Positions 1-6,451 of a DNA stretch of 46,898 nt are shown in pieces (the first letter of the stretch is position 1; the number at the start of each line of letters is the position of its first letter). Origin of the DNA: Desulfobacterales bacterium (GTDB lineage: Bacteria > Desulfobacterota > Desulfobacteria > Desulfobacterales > SURF-7); the NCBI GenBank assembly GCA_028277765.1, contig JANQFQ010000144.1, forward strand, positions 1-46,898, written 5' to 3'. The notes below the pieces were generated by a model. The model was not told where the DNA came from, ran no database searches, and saw only the letters and a list, made by a program, of their open reading frames with translations. A program made the translations under genes and the position numbers.

Positions 1-91
1 GAATATGATGAAGACGGTTTGTTCATATAATTTGAATAAATTTATTTTTCGTAAAAATAATCAGAAAATTTAGATCCAAATAATCTGAGAA

Positions 92-238
92 TCAACACCA
101 CATTGGTTTCAACATTTTGTCGGCATTTGTCAGGAGCAAAAGCTCTTCTGCCGCAGCCCTGTGGGACACTTCATCAGCGTTAGCAAAACAACAAAACAGC
201 GATAATACTATTACAGATACAACGGTTTTCAATTTCAT
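92..238 (-). pseudogene. Truncated secreted DUF2059-like protein (48 aa)
   Basis: A short frame starts at an ATG preceded by a GGAG ribosome binding site. It encodes a clear signal peptide (hydrophobic VVSVIVLSLFCCFANA) and then about 25 residues, including RAAAEELLLLTNADKML. That segment resembles the N-terminus of DUF2059 proteins, small periplasmic proteins of unknown role that are normally about 150-180 residues long. Here the frame ends after 48 residues with TGA, so it looks like the 5' end of a broken gene. The family assignment rests on one short motif recalled from family knowledge and is tentative. Confidence 0.5.
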
Positions 239-435
239 TTTTTTCTCCATAGGTTAAATTTGTATTAGATGTCTCCCAATCCCAGAATTTTTTTCAATTG
301 ATACCTGTGTTGAACCAAGATTAATATAACTGCATGTTTAAGATTCATTGTTTGATCCCTAATTACCATAGAGCGTTTTGCTTTGGTTAGATTATTGTTC
401 CTTAATACAATATATCTGTTAATTCTAAAGAAATA

Positions 436-811
436 TTATTTTTTTATACAATTAACGCAATCGTTCACAAGAAATTTATAATAATCAGTTAACTGAAAAG
501 TAATTGGGCGTATCCAAAAATTCTTTTTTTTCAATTTCATATATTTTCCAGCATCCTGGGCTTGTTGTTTTGTTTTAAATAATCCTGCCTGGATCGCGTA
601 TTTACTATTACTTAATTTCTTAATCCACATTGTTTGATACTCACCATCTCCCGGATTAAAAGAAAATGGAAAATTGTTCGGTACAAAAACTCTTTTTTTA
701 TCAAATATTTTTTTCCATATTAAAACTCATCAAAGTTGACGCATATAAATTGAAAGTCATAAACCAAAATATGATAATATAACTAGTCAAGATCTTAAAC
801 ATACTTTTCAT
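436..811 (-). pseudogene. Secreted SPOR-domain-like protein, frameshifted
   Basis: Two frames together look like one gene. The first starts at 811 (MKSMFKIL, then a hydrophobic signal sequence) and stops at 701. The second, which contains the start used by the 64-residue frame at 630, carries a SPOR-like stretch (YAIQAGLFKTKQQAQDA). Removing one base from the A7 run (plus-strand T7 at 708-714) joins them into one protein of about 125 residues with a signal peptide, a linker and a SPOR-like domain. SPOR domains bind denuded septal peptidoglycan. Whether the shift is a real mutation or a consensus error cannot be told here. Confidence 0.55.
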
Positions 812-865
812 TATTTTATTATCCTAAATACTAAGTATATAAAAATGAGTGAAAAAAAGAGGCAA

Positions 866-904
866 ACCTAACGCCAGTGGTTCCACACAAATTACAGATT
901 AGGC
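866..904 (-). other. attC-like recombination site (short)
   Basis: Read on the minus strand, the site ends with a perfect R' core GTTAGGT and begins with GCCTAAT, a one-base variant of RYYYAAC. Between them GTGG and CCAC form inner complementary arms. At 39 bp it is short for attC, but it lies just 3' of a cassette-sized gene, as expected. Confidence 0.45.
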
Positions 905-966
905 GATTTCAACTCTCTTGTAATACGCTTCACCTTTACCTTCAACATGTTTTATTTCAATACAAT

Positions 967-1401
967 TTAATCTACGCTACATTCCTGATAATAAATGTAC
1001 TCCTCTGATTTATCAGTCCATATTAACTTTATGATGCCATCATTATCAGTCCTATAGATCTCAGATCCAGGAGGGGAGTCTTTCCACCAATCCGGAGCAT
1101 CATTTACCTGAGATGAAGCCGTAGCTTCAATCGTAAATCCACCCGAGTGAACAATTTTTTCAAATATGTGCTCAATATATGTGAATTTCATTAAATCCTC
1201 CCAACCAGACATATGAAAAAACCATGAGCTTTCTGAGCGATAATATATTTCAGACACCTCTGGCGAAGGACGAAACCCAAAAACACTGGTAAAAGCTTTT
1301 TCTTGTTCCTTACGTGTTTTTGCTTCGTCACGGTTGACACAACTTGTCAACAGTGATGCCACCATTATGGCTAATATGATAAACAGTGTTTTAAATTTCA
1401 T
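967..1401 (-). CDS. Putative cassette lipoprotein, 144 aa
   Basis: The N-terminus MKFKTLFIILAIMVASLLTSC is a lipoprotein signal peptide with a LTSC lipobox, so Cys21 would be lipidated and the protein anchored in a membrane, facing the periplasm or outer surface. The mature part is hydrophilic, rich in aromatic residues (SSWFFHMSGWEDLMKF) and ends with a cysteine. I recognise no family. A GGGAG ribosome binding site lies about 10 bases before the ATG, inside a small hairpin that may be part of an attC site. An attC-like site follows the gene at 866-904, consistent with its being a cassette. Confidence 0.6.
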   Translation of the reverse strand: MKFKTLFIILAIMVASLLTSCVNRDEAKTRKEQEKAFTSVFGFRPSPEVSEIYYRSESSWFFHMSGWEDLMKFTYIEHIFEKIVHSGGFTIEATASSQVNDAPDWWKDSPPGSEIYRTDNDGIIKLIWTDKSEEYIYYQECSVD

Positions 1402-1406
1402 TCTTT

Positions 1407-1449
1407 GTATAACTCCCGCAGGAGTTTGATGATCTTACAGGTGTTATAA
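1407..1449 (-). other. Possible attC-like site (weak)
   Basis: On the minus strand, TTATAAC and GTTATAC, which resemble the ends of Vibrio-type sites, flank a hairpin with arms AACTCC and GGAGTT. The element overlaps the stop codon of the gene at 1444 and carries the ribosome binding site of the next gene. It is shorter than normal attC sites, and the inner arms are not in the usual place. Confidence 0.3.
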
Positions 1450-1755
1450 TTTTCCTCCTAAAGACACATGAAGCTGTAATAATATTAAATATGAAACACT
1501 GATCCATGCTCCTGCAGCGAAGGCGCCTATAATAAACAATTTAATCAATTTAACTCCTTTAGAAATGAAGAATTTGTTGATAATAACAAATCCTATTAAA
1601 TAATATAAAATCATATGTGGAAAATAAAAGTCTATCTGAATAATATCCAATCCCCAGCATTTATTGTAAAATTTCATACCAATAAATTCCAGCGCAGCTA
1701 AAACAGATAGTAATAATAATGAAATTAATATATTGTTGAATAATGCTTGCTTCAA
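1444..1755 (-). CDS. Small integral membrane protein, start probably frameshifted
   Basis: About 103 residues with three likely membrane helices (ILISLLLLSVLAALEFIG, ILYYLIGFVIINKFF, LFIIGAFAAGAWISVSYLILL). I recognise no family. The in-frame start is a TTG without a ribosome binding site. Eleven bases upstream, at 1766, an ATG follows a good GGAG motif but runs into a stop after MKKY. Adding one A to the A6 run (1758-1763) would join that ATG to this frame and give MKKILKQAL. The real gene therefore probably starts at 1766 and is either mutated or misread. It lies between attC-like sites and fits a cassette. Confidence 0.55.
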   Translation of the reverse strand: MKQALFNNILISLLLLSVLAALEFIGMKFYNKCWGLDIIQIDFYFPHMILYYLIGFVIINKFFISKGVKLIKLFIIGAFAAGAWISVSYLILLQLHVSLGGKL

Positions 1756-1813
1756 TATTTTTTCATATTAAGCTCCACAGCGATTTGCGGTTTGGGTGAC
1801 TTGCCCGGCCGCT

Positions 1814-1857
1814 ACTAATGTGCGATCCCAATTCACCGGTTGAACGACATATTAGAC
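1814..1857 (-). other. Degenerate attC site
   Basis: A 44-bp inverted repeat directly follows the STAS-like gene. On the minus strand it begins GTCTAATATG and ends CGCACATTAG, with inner arms TTCA and TGAA. The left part closely resembles the start of a typical attC (GTCTAAC then TTCGTTCAA). The conserved AAC/GTT of both core sites has become AAT/ATT, so it may no longer recombine. Confidence 0.42.
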
Positions 1858-1883
1858 GCTGCACCTAATAATTCAACTCATGC

Positions 1884-2240
1884 TCACAATGATGTTTCGT
1901 CTTTCCTTTCTACCTCAATGGTATGCTCATCATCACCTAAGGTATCTTGAAGCATTCTAGCGATTCCATATTGAAGATCATTTGATACTATAAATTTGGT
2001 TTTAAGTGATTTGCCTGATTTAATTAGCGCCTCGAATGCAATCTGGATTGACACTATCTGCGTATATTTTAATGAAAGATCATCAACATTACTAAGGTCT
2101 ACGATCTCTCTCGAACCTGTTAATATTGAAGGATCTTCTACTAATTTTTTAAGATGTTCGATAGCTTGAGAAGCATCAACTATTCCAGTTACTTTAGTAT
2201 AAATGGTTGCATTTGCTAAGTCATAAGAATAAGAGATCAT
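1884..2240 (-). CDS. STAS/SpoIIAA-like small protein
   Basis: 118 residues with a good GAGGAG ribosome binding site. The layout resembles stand-alone STAS-like proteins: short strands at the start (ISYSYDLANATIYTKVTGIVD), a helix (ASQAIEHLKKLVEDP), then REIVDLSNVDDLSL, where anti-sigma-factor antagonists have a core strand and loop. No phosphorylatable serine of the SpoIIAA type can be assigned with confidence. In the family such proteins regulate by binding partners, but no partner gene is adjacent. Flanking attC-like sites suggest it is a mobile cassette with its own ribosome binding site. Confidence 0.6.
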   Translation of the reverse strand: MISYSYDLANATIYTKVTGIVDASQAIEHLKKLVEDPSILTGSREIVDLSNVDDLSLKYTQIVSIQIAFEALIKSGKSLKTKFIVSNDLQYGIARMLQDTLGDDEHTIEVERKDETSL

Positions 2241-2295
2241 TTAAACTCCTCTGATTCTCGTTTTTGGGGTCATATAACCGTATTTGCTCAAAAAC

Positions 2296-2336
2296 GTCTA
2301 ACGTTTGGATTGTGGGACTGCGCGCTTTTTACGGTT
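2296..2336 (-). other. Partial attC-like site (R' half)
   Basis: The minus strand has a perfect R' core GTTAGAC at 2302-2296, preceded by CAATCCAAAC, which could be an L' arm. No matching R''/L'' half was found beside the stop codon of the 64-residue gene. The site is incomplete, but it lies exactly where a cassette boundary is expected. Confidence 0.33.
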
Positions 2337-2531
2337 TCACACAAATGAATGCGTCGATAATCTCACATAAAATCGTTTGGCATTATTAGCAACATCAGCA
2401 AGAGCCGTCTCCTTTTTTTGACTAAAACTAGCGTTAAAATTCTTTACATCAACCAGTAAATTCGCAATCGGTGCGATTTGGCTATCGAAACGCTTTATTT
2501 CGATTTCCCATCTTTCAACATCACTTGTCAT
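2337..2531 (-). CDS. Small hypothetical cassette protein, 64 aa
   Basis: A 64-residue soluble protein with a CGGAG ribosome binding site five bases before the ATG. It is predicted to be largely helical (VERWEIEIKRFDSQIAPIANLLVDVKNF, then KKETALADVANNAKRF). I recognise no domain. It sits between an R'-type core at 2296 and a 59-bp attC-like site at 2542, so it is probably a one-gene cassette. Its placement and ribosome binding site are the main support; length alone would not be convincing. Confidence 0.45.
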   Translation of the reverse strand: MTSDVERWEIEIKRFDSQIAPIANLLVDVKNFNASFSQKKETALADVANNAKRFYVRLSTHSFV

Positions 2532-2541
2532 GTCTACTCCG

Positions 2542-2600
2542 TGCTAACAAAAAAGTCCCCCGACATGAAGTAAAAAAAGCTTTGGCTGATGTGGTTATAT
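2542..2600 (-). other. attC-like site, 59 bp
   Basis: On the minus strand the segment begins ATATAAC and ends GTTAGCA, spans exactly 59 bp and lies between two cassette-sized genes. The R'' end fits RYYYAAC loosely and the R' end differs from GTTRRRY. The inner arms are poorly paired, so the site is degenerate or only attC-like. Confidence 0.42.
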
Positions 2601-2637
2601 TATTGATTTGGTGCTGATTTGGGGTTGCCCATTAACC

Positions 2638-2877
2638 TTATTTTGTAATGTTATAACAAAAAAATCCAAGTATTAAAATAGAAATTAAAAAACCAATTAT
2701 CAATCCAATTACATCTTGTATTACTAAGGACAATCTACTATTTTCCCATTTTTCCGATTTTTTTCTCCGGTATTCGGAGGAAAACAAATATAACCAAGCT
2801 TGAAAAGGGAAATATAAAAAATAAGTCCCATCTGCAATTATTTGAGCAATTGTTCCAAGTGCCATAAATATTTTCAA
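2638..2877 (-). CDS. Small membrane protein, 79 aa
   Basis: Two hydrophobic segments are visible, IADGTYFLYFPFQAWLYLF and LVIQDVIGLIIGFLISILIL, separated by a charged loop (SSEYRRKKSEKWENSR). I recognise no family. The longest frame starts with TTG at 2877; an in-frame ATG (MALGTIAQ) at 2865 is an alternative. Neither has a clear ribosome binding site. It lies directly downstream of the best attC site of the window (2887-2945), as expected of the next cassette. Confidence 0.5.
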   Translation of the reverse strand: MKIFMALGTIAQIIADGTYFLYFPFQAWLYLFSSEYRRKKSEKWENSRLSLVIQDVIGLIIGFLISILILGFFCYNITK

Positions 2878-2886
2878 AGTTTATTG

Positions 2887-2945
2887 TTATAACAGCGTTT
2901 TGAGCTACTCCCTGAAGGCAAGTATACTCCAAAACTTTGTTATGT
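2887..2945 (-). other. attC site (59-base element)
   Basis: Exactly 59 bp, and the clearest attC here. On the minus strand it starts ACATAAC and ends GTTATAA; ATAACA pairs with TGTTAT at the outer ends. The inner arms TTTTGGAG and CTCAAAA pair perfectly except for one unpaired G, the extrahelical base that integron integrases use to recognise the folded bottom strand. It directly follows the stop of the ankyrin gene. Confidence 0.85.
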
Positions 2946-2951
2946 TCCATC

Positions 2952-4001
2952 TCATCTTTTATAATCGGGATCCGACAGTATTACAGGGTTTTTATTATGC
3001 CTTACCCATTTCACTGCATATTCTGCCAGGAGGTAAGTATTTGCTTCCAAATTTTTTAAACTTGAAAGTACAAACTTTGCTTCATTGATTTCATCTTTGG
3101 ATAAAGGTACTCCAGTACTTATTAATTTCAGGTAAGCCTTCCCCATTTTCTTATAATCGCTGTCCCAGTTAGCACCGCCATTCCTTTCAATTTCATCAGA
3201 AATTCGACCTGCTATCCGTATAACTTCTCCCTGAACCGTAGCCGCATGCCCCGATGAAGGAACAAGCATATTCCATAGTTCTTCATACTGTTTCTGCCAA
3301 TGCTTTTCATTTATTATTATTTCAGATTTGTTATCATGGAGTATCCTTTTCTGAACAGGCGATACCCGGAACATCTTATATAATTTGTCCAAAGCGCTGT
3401 TTACCGCATCGACTGAATCTTTATTAAAACCATTACGATGGAATTCAAATCTCTCTCCTATTTCCTTAACAAAATCCTGCATTCTTGAAGTTTTTTTTGC
3501 ACCAGATTTCAGGAGCAACTCCGCGAGTTCAACGGTATTTTCAATATCAATATTATTGCAGCTTTGTAATGCTACTTCCAGTGGAGTCATTCTCTCGGTA
3601 TCTTTTTCATTTATTCTGGCGCCAAATTGTAGCAATAACCAGGCGTTCTTCACATTATGATGTCGGGCTGCGACATGAAGTGGAGAGCCGCTTCTCTTTG
3701 TATTTATTGTCACATCTGCTCCCAATTCCAGAAGGACCTTGATATTACTTCGTCTACTAAGCGCTCTTTGATGAAGCGGTGTATCACCATAATAATCTGC
3801 TTTATTTAAATCAGCCCCTTGCTCAACCAGCCACCTTACTAATTCATCAGGACAGAGATCAAATGCAATTGCTGTTTGTTTGCTATATCCGCCATAAGCA
3901 TCAAGCTCACATGTATTGAAAACCTTTTTCAGGCTTTCCAAGTCACCTACCACTAGGAGTTCTTCGAAGTCTTTTGGAAGTGTTTTCCGCTTTTTACCCA
4001 T
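2952..4001 (-). CDS. Ankyrin-repeat protein (cassette gene)
   Basis: 349 residues starting from an ATG with a GGAG ribosome binding site. About four ankyrin repeats occupy roughly residues 45-170; typical cores are GDTPLHQRALSRRSNIKVLLELGADV and SGSPLHVAARHHNVKNAWLLLQFGARI (each shown only in part here by its TPLH or SPLH motif and GA-type turn). Ankyrin repeats mediate protein binding. The C-terminal half (residues 175-349) is charged, helical and unrecognised. No signal peptide is visible, so it is probably cytoplasmic. It is flanked by the two best-formed long and short attC sites (4031-4148 and 2887-2945), which makes it a large single-gene cassette. Confidence 0.85.
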   Translation of the reverse strand: MGKKRKTLPKDFEELLVVGDLESLKKVFNTCELDAYGGYSKQTAIAFDLCPDELVRWLVEQGADLNKADYYGDTPLHQRALSRRSNIKVLLELGADVTINTKRSGSPLHVAARHHNVKNAWLLLQFGARINEKDTERMTPLEVALQSCNNIDIENTVELAELLLKSGAKKTSRMQDFVKEIGERFEFHRNGFNKDSVDAVNSALDKLYKMFRVSPVQKRILHDNKSEIIINEKHWQKQYEELWNMLVPSSGHAATVQGEVIRIAGRISDEIERNGGANWDSDYKKMGKAYLKLISTGVPLSKDEINEAKFVLSSLKNLEANTYLLAEYAVKWVRHNKNPVILSDPDYKR

Positions 4002-4030
4002 TTTTTACTCCAAAATTAGAAATGGTATGA

Positions 4031-4148
4031 ACATAACGGTCGGTTCAGAGGCAGCAAAAGGAACTGTGCCTTTGCAAATGTATCTTAAACACCAACCGCC
4101 GAAAAAGCAACAATCGCCATACTTTTCTGTCCATTGAAACCGTTATGA
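4031..4148 (-). other. attC site, long (118 bp)
   Basis: On the minus strand the outer ends CATAACGGT and ACCGTTATG are perfectly complementary. Inside them GGTTTCA pairs with TGAACC, leaving one extra T unpaired, the extrahelical-base signature. The length is similar to Vibrio superintegron repeats. It follows the M50-like gene and precedes the ankyrin gene. Confidence 0.77.
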
Positions 4149-4163
4149 ATTTTTCATTATTTA

Positions 4164-4775
4164 TTATTTAAAAAGACATCTAATAATTCCTAAACCATCA
4201 TTAGGAATTTCACCATCAACGGTTATAATTCCATGCGGAATCAGGTTAATAATACCTCCTATTAGGGCACTGAACGCCAAACATTGTAAGATGATTTTAG
4301 GATAACTGTTTGTTACAGAAAATAGACTTTGGGGCTCCATTAAAAATATTAAAACTGCAAATACAAGCAACTCTGAACCTGGCCCGGCAAAATAGATGAG
4401 TGCATTTTGCAATCGCGTTTTTTTATTACTACTCGTCGCTTGGGGTTCATGCAAGATAAAACCTTCGATTGGAATCCTTCTGATTTCGGTTGCAATACCA
4501 AATACTTTGGTTGTGCAAAGTATTTTGCCAAAACCAATGACAATTCGATCAACTCTCCATCCCAGAAAAACAGCAACTATTGCATGGGCAAGCTCATGTA
4601 TACCCACTAACAGAATCCAAAATAAACAAAATAAAATCACACTGATTTTTTTTGGCTCGTAATCAATGCCAATCTCAATTACCAGAAGCACCAGTAGAAC
4701 GATACTAATAATAAGTGTAAAAATCTTTTCACTTCTGGTTGAAGGAAGCTCTTTATCTCTTAAATCAAAATACAT
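4164..4775 (-). CDS. M50-like intramembrane metalloprotease
   Basis: 203 residues with several membrane helices. The helix ILLVGIHELAHAIVAVFLGW carries the zinc-binding HExxH motif (HELAH) of site-2-protease-type peptidases. A second motif near the C-terminus, NLIPHGIITVDGEIPNDG, corresponds to the NxxP..DG motif that supplies the third zinc ligand. Cleavage of membrane substrates is therefore plausible, but the substrate is unknown. No PDZ domain is present, so it is a minimal form. Its start overlaps the end of the upstream lipoprotein gene by 16 bases, which suggests translational coupling in a two-gene cassette closed by the attC at 4031-4148. Confidence 0.75.
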   Translation of the reverse strand: MYFDLRDKELPSTRSEKIFTLIISIVLLVLLVIEIGIDYEPKKISVILFCLFWILLVGIHELAHAIVAVFLGWRVDRIVIGFGKILCTTKVFGIATEIRRIPIEGFILHEPQATSSNKKTRLQNALIYFAGPGSELLVFAVLIFLMEPQSLFSVTNSYPKIILQCLAFSALIGGIINLIPHGIITVDGEIPNDGLGIIRCLFK

Positions 4776-4984
4776 AATGATTGAAGTAATGAGTTTAATT
4801 CCTGTATCGTAATATTTTTTTTGTTTTTTTCAATTTTACCCAATTGATGCGAACATTCTTCAAGCTTCTTCATTTCACTTTCAATTGCTTCGATTTTATC
4901 GTTTGTAATTGATTCAGAATTTTCATCTGAAAAACATGAAGTGATACAACAAACCAAAAGAAGCAATACTATTATATTTCTCAT
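4760..4984 (-). CDS. Small putative lipoprotein upstream of the M50-like gene
   Basis: The chosen start (4984) gives MRNIIVLLLLVCCITSCFSDE, a lipoprotein signal with an ITSC lipobox, and has AAAGGA upstream. A longer frame starting at 5038 would encode part of the attC element at its N-terminus and is rejected. The mature part is a short charged helix (KIEAIESEMKKLEECSHQLGKIEKNKK), possibly a coiled coil. It overlaps the M50-like gene by 16 bases. A membrane-anchored partner or substrate of the protease is a reasonable guess from the coupling, but nothing else supports it. Confidence 0.6.
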   Translation of the reverse strand: MRNIIVLLLLVCCITSCFSDENSESITNDKIEAIESEMKKLEECSHQLGKIEKNKKNITIQELNSLLQSLCILI

Positions 4985-4992
4985 TGTTTTTC

Positions 4993-5116
4993 CTTTAACG
5001 GTGAAGTCAGGGGCAGCCAGGGCTTCCACTATCTTCAAAAAATAATAACTTTCAATTTGATTCTATTCTATCAAATCAGCTCGGTCCTGGCTGTCGCTTG
5101 AGCTGACTTGTTCTGC
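4993..5116 (-). other. attC site, long (124 bp)
   Basis: On the minus strand GTCAG ... CAGCCAGG in the left half pairs with CCTGGCTG ... CTGAC in the right half; the ends are GCAGAAC and GTTAAAG. The left half is shared, at 39 of 46 positions, with the sequence at 8740-8785. The 3' end of the 63-residue frame at 5076 is encoded inside the element. Confidence 0.65.
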
Positions 5117-5267
5117 CCCATAACTGCAATAAATTAACAGCTTGATCGATTTCTATGCCCGATTCTTTTAATAAAGGATCTATAGTTTCTGCAATATATT
5201 GCGCCAACATAATAGCCAATATCAATATTAGGACTGAAGAGACTTTGATTAACCTTTTTTTAATCAT
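5076..5267 (-). CDS. Small membrane-anchored protein, 63 aa
   Basis: One N-terminal hydrophobic segment (VSSVLILILAIMLAQYIA) follows a KKR start, then about 30 soluble residues. The last residues (TSQLKRQPGPS) are encoded within the attC element, so the natural tail is set by the recombination site. The ribosome binding site is AAGGA eight bases upstream. It follows the 116-residue membrane protein gene after a 39-base gap with no attC between them, so the two probably share one cassette. No family is recognised. Confidence 0.5.
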   Translation of the reverse strand: MIKKRLIKVSSVLILILAIMLAQYIAETIDPLLKESGIEIDQAVNLLQLWGRTSQLKRQPGPS

Positions 5268-5306
5268 TGATTATTTCCTTGATCTGAGCTGTTTGAAACA
5301 GACGAT

Positions 5307-5657
5307 TTATGGAGACTTTGATCCGTTTTTTTTCTCAGCCATTTCATGTTTTGCTGTTACCTTTTCAATAAGATCAATCATATGATCGAATTTTCGTTCC
5401 ATACTATCCATATGAGCTTGTGATCTTTGAAAATACATTGGATGCAGCCTAGTCGCTTTCCAGACGAAAAAATAAAGTATGCAAAATAGAAGAATGTAAG
5501 GTGTGACTGGAAGAACGAGATCCCATACGCAAAACCAGAAGAATGAATTTTCTTTATCAGAAGAACAGTTTGCACACGCTATGAAATACTGTATCGCTAT
5601 GACCGATATGATTAATATCAAAATAGAAGAGATGATGATCATGACTTTTTTCTTCAT
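5307..5657 (-). CDS. Membrane protein with C-terminal coiled coil, 116 aa
   Basis: Two membrane segments (VMIIISSILILIISVIAIQYF and WDLVLPVTPYILLFCILYFFVW) flank a short loop with two cysteines (CANCSS). The C-terminal 45 residues (HMDSMERKFDHMIDLIEKVTAKHEMAEKK) are helical and probably a coiled coil on the cytoplasmic side. The ribosome binding site is GGAG. Function unknown. It forms a probable two-gene cassette with the downstream 63-residue gene, bounded by attC sites at 5735-5793 and 4993-5116. Confidence 0.6.
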   Translation of the reverse strand: MKKKVMIIISSILILIISVIAIQYFIACANCSSDKENSFFWFCVWDLVLPVTPYILLFCILYFFVWKATRLHPMYFQRSQAHMDSMERKFDHMIDLIEKVTAKHEMAEKKNGSKSP

Positions 5658-5734
5658 AAATTCTTCTCCAAGTTAGTATAATAGAACCATAAGTAATTTT
5701 AAATAACCTTTAAGTGTTGTCAAATTTTCCATTT

Positions 5735-5793
5735 GTTATACACGTCAAAGTGAGGCGCGGCTGTAAGCCGTTGCCTCCGCTGCATTGTTATGC
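5735..5793 (-). other. attC site, 59 bp
   Basis: On the minus strand the site starts GCATAAC. Inner arms GGAGGC and GCCTC, and GGCT and AGCC, form a good hairpin. The 3' end reads GTGTATAAC instead of a clean GTTATAC, so the R' core looks damaged. It directly follows the 192-residue gene. Confidence 0.65.
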
Positions 5794-5794
5794 T

Positions 5795-6370
5795 TTACCA
5801 AATTTTCCACCAAGGTTTAGAAACCAGGTTAAATGGATTTCCTGCTAACGCATTCAATTCCTCTGCTTCTTTCTGATTTAAGTAGAACCAAATTGATGCT
5901 TGCCCATTGTCTTTGGCGTAAAAGTCATAACTTTGGACCTTTAAGTCATCCATTATAGATGCCACCGTTTCCGGGTCTGCCCAATCGCTATCAACCTTGA
6001 TGTTGTAAGACTTCTTTTCTCCATCGATTATGTATTCAAGATAAGCTTTTCCTTCTTCGACATCGATTTCATCTGAAACTTCCTCCAGTTTCTTAGTCCG
6101 TCCTGTGATGCGATGAAAGTTCTCTACAATGCTGACATAAGCACCTGAGCCCTCAATACATTCTGTATCGAAATTCCAAGCTCTGTCGCAAAAGAAACGT
6201 CCCCAAGGCTCTTCTTCGACCTCGATTCCATAAACAAACAGAATCAGATCAAAAGGTTTCTTTTCGTATTCTTCGCGATCGAATGAGATGAGGAAGTCTT
6301 CAACGGTAATACCATCGTTTAAAGCAATGCCAAGAGCTGCTAATTTCTCTATTTGCGTTTCGAGTTTCAT
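5795..6370 (-). CDS. Hypothetical cassette protein, ~191 aa
   Basis: An acidic soluble protein with no signal peptide. The chosen ATG (6370, MKLETQIEK) has an AAGGA ribosome binding site; a TTG-ATG start at 6391 adds seven residues and is less likely. Visible stretches include FDLILFVYGIEVEEEPWGRFFCD and a tail rich in aromatics (KPWWKIW). I recognise no family; the mix of short strands and a tyrosine/tryptophan-rich surface is compatible with an immunity-type or enzyme-accessory role, but that is a guess. The stop codon is immediately followed by an attC site, so cassette status is well supported. Confidence 0.6.
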   Translation of the reverse strand: MKLETQIEKLAALGIALNDGITVEDFLISFDREEYEKKPFDLILFVYGIEVEEEPWGRFFCDRAWNFDTECIEGSGAYVSIVENFHRITGRTKKLEEVSDEIDVEEGKAYLEYIIDGEKKSYNIKVDSDWADPETVASIMDDLKVQSYDFYAKDNGQASIWFYLNQKEAEELNALAGNPFNLVSKPWWKIW

Positions 6371-6385
6371 TTTATCCTTGTAGAA

Positions 6386-6438
6386 CATCAAAGCTCACTC
6401 ACAGCGCGTAGCGACGTTGTGTGCAGCGTCTTGTTCAG
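6386..6438 (-). other. Possible degenerate attC site
   Basis: Between two cassette-type genes the minus strand reads GAACAAGACGCTGCACA ... TGTGAGTGAGC, with partial complementarity of the inner arms and a GACG/CGTC hairpin. Neither core site is intact. Position rather than sequence is the main argument. Confidence 0.3.
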
Positions 6439-6451
6439 TGTTTTACTGGTT

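Noticed and set aside
1..91. Left edge of the window
   Set aside because: A+T-rich sequence with no frame, hairpin or site that I can support.
2738..2950. 70-codon minus-strand frame overlapping the small membrane protein and the attC
   Set aside because: It would translate the attC site and overlaps a better frame with membrane helices; its start is the tail of the ankyrin gene region.
4985..5038. N-terminal extension of the small lipoprotein (start at 5038)
   Set aside because: The extra 18 residues are encoded by the attC site and would bury the lipoprotein signal; the ATG at 4984 has its own ribosome binding site.
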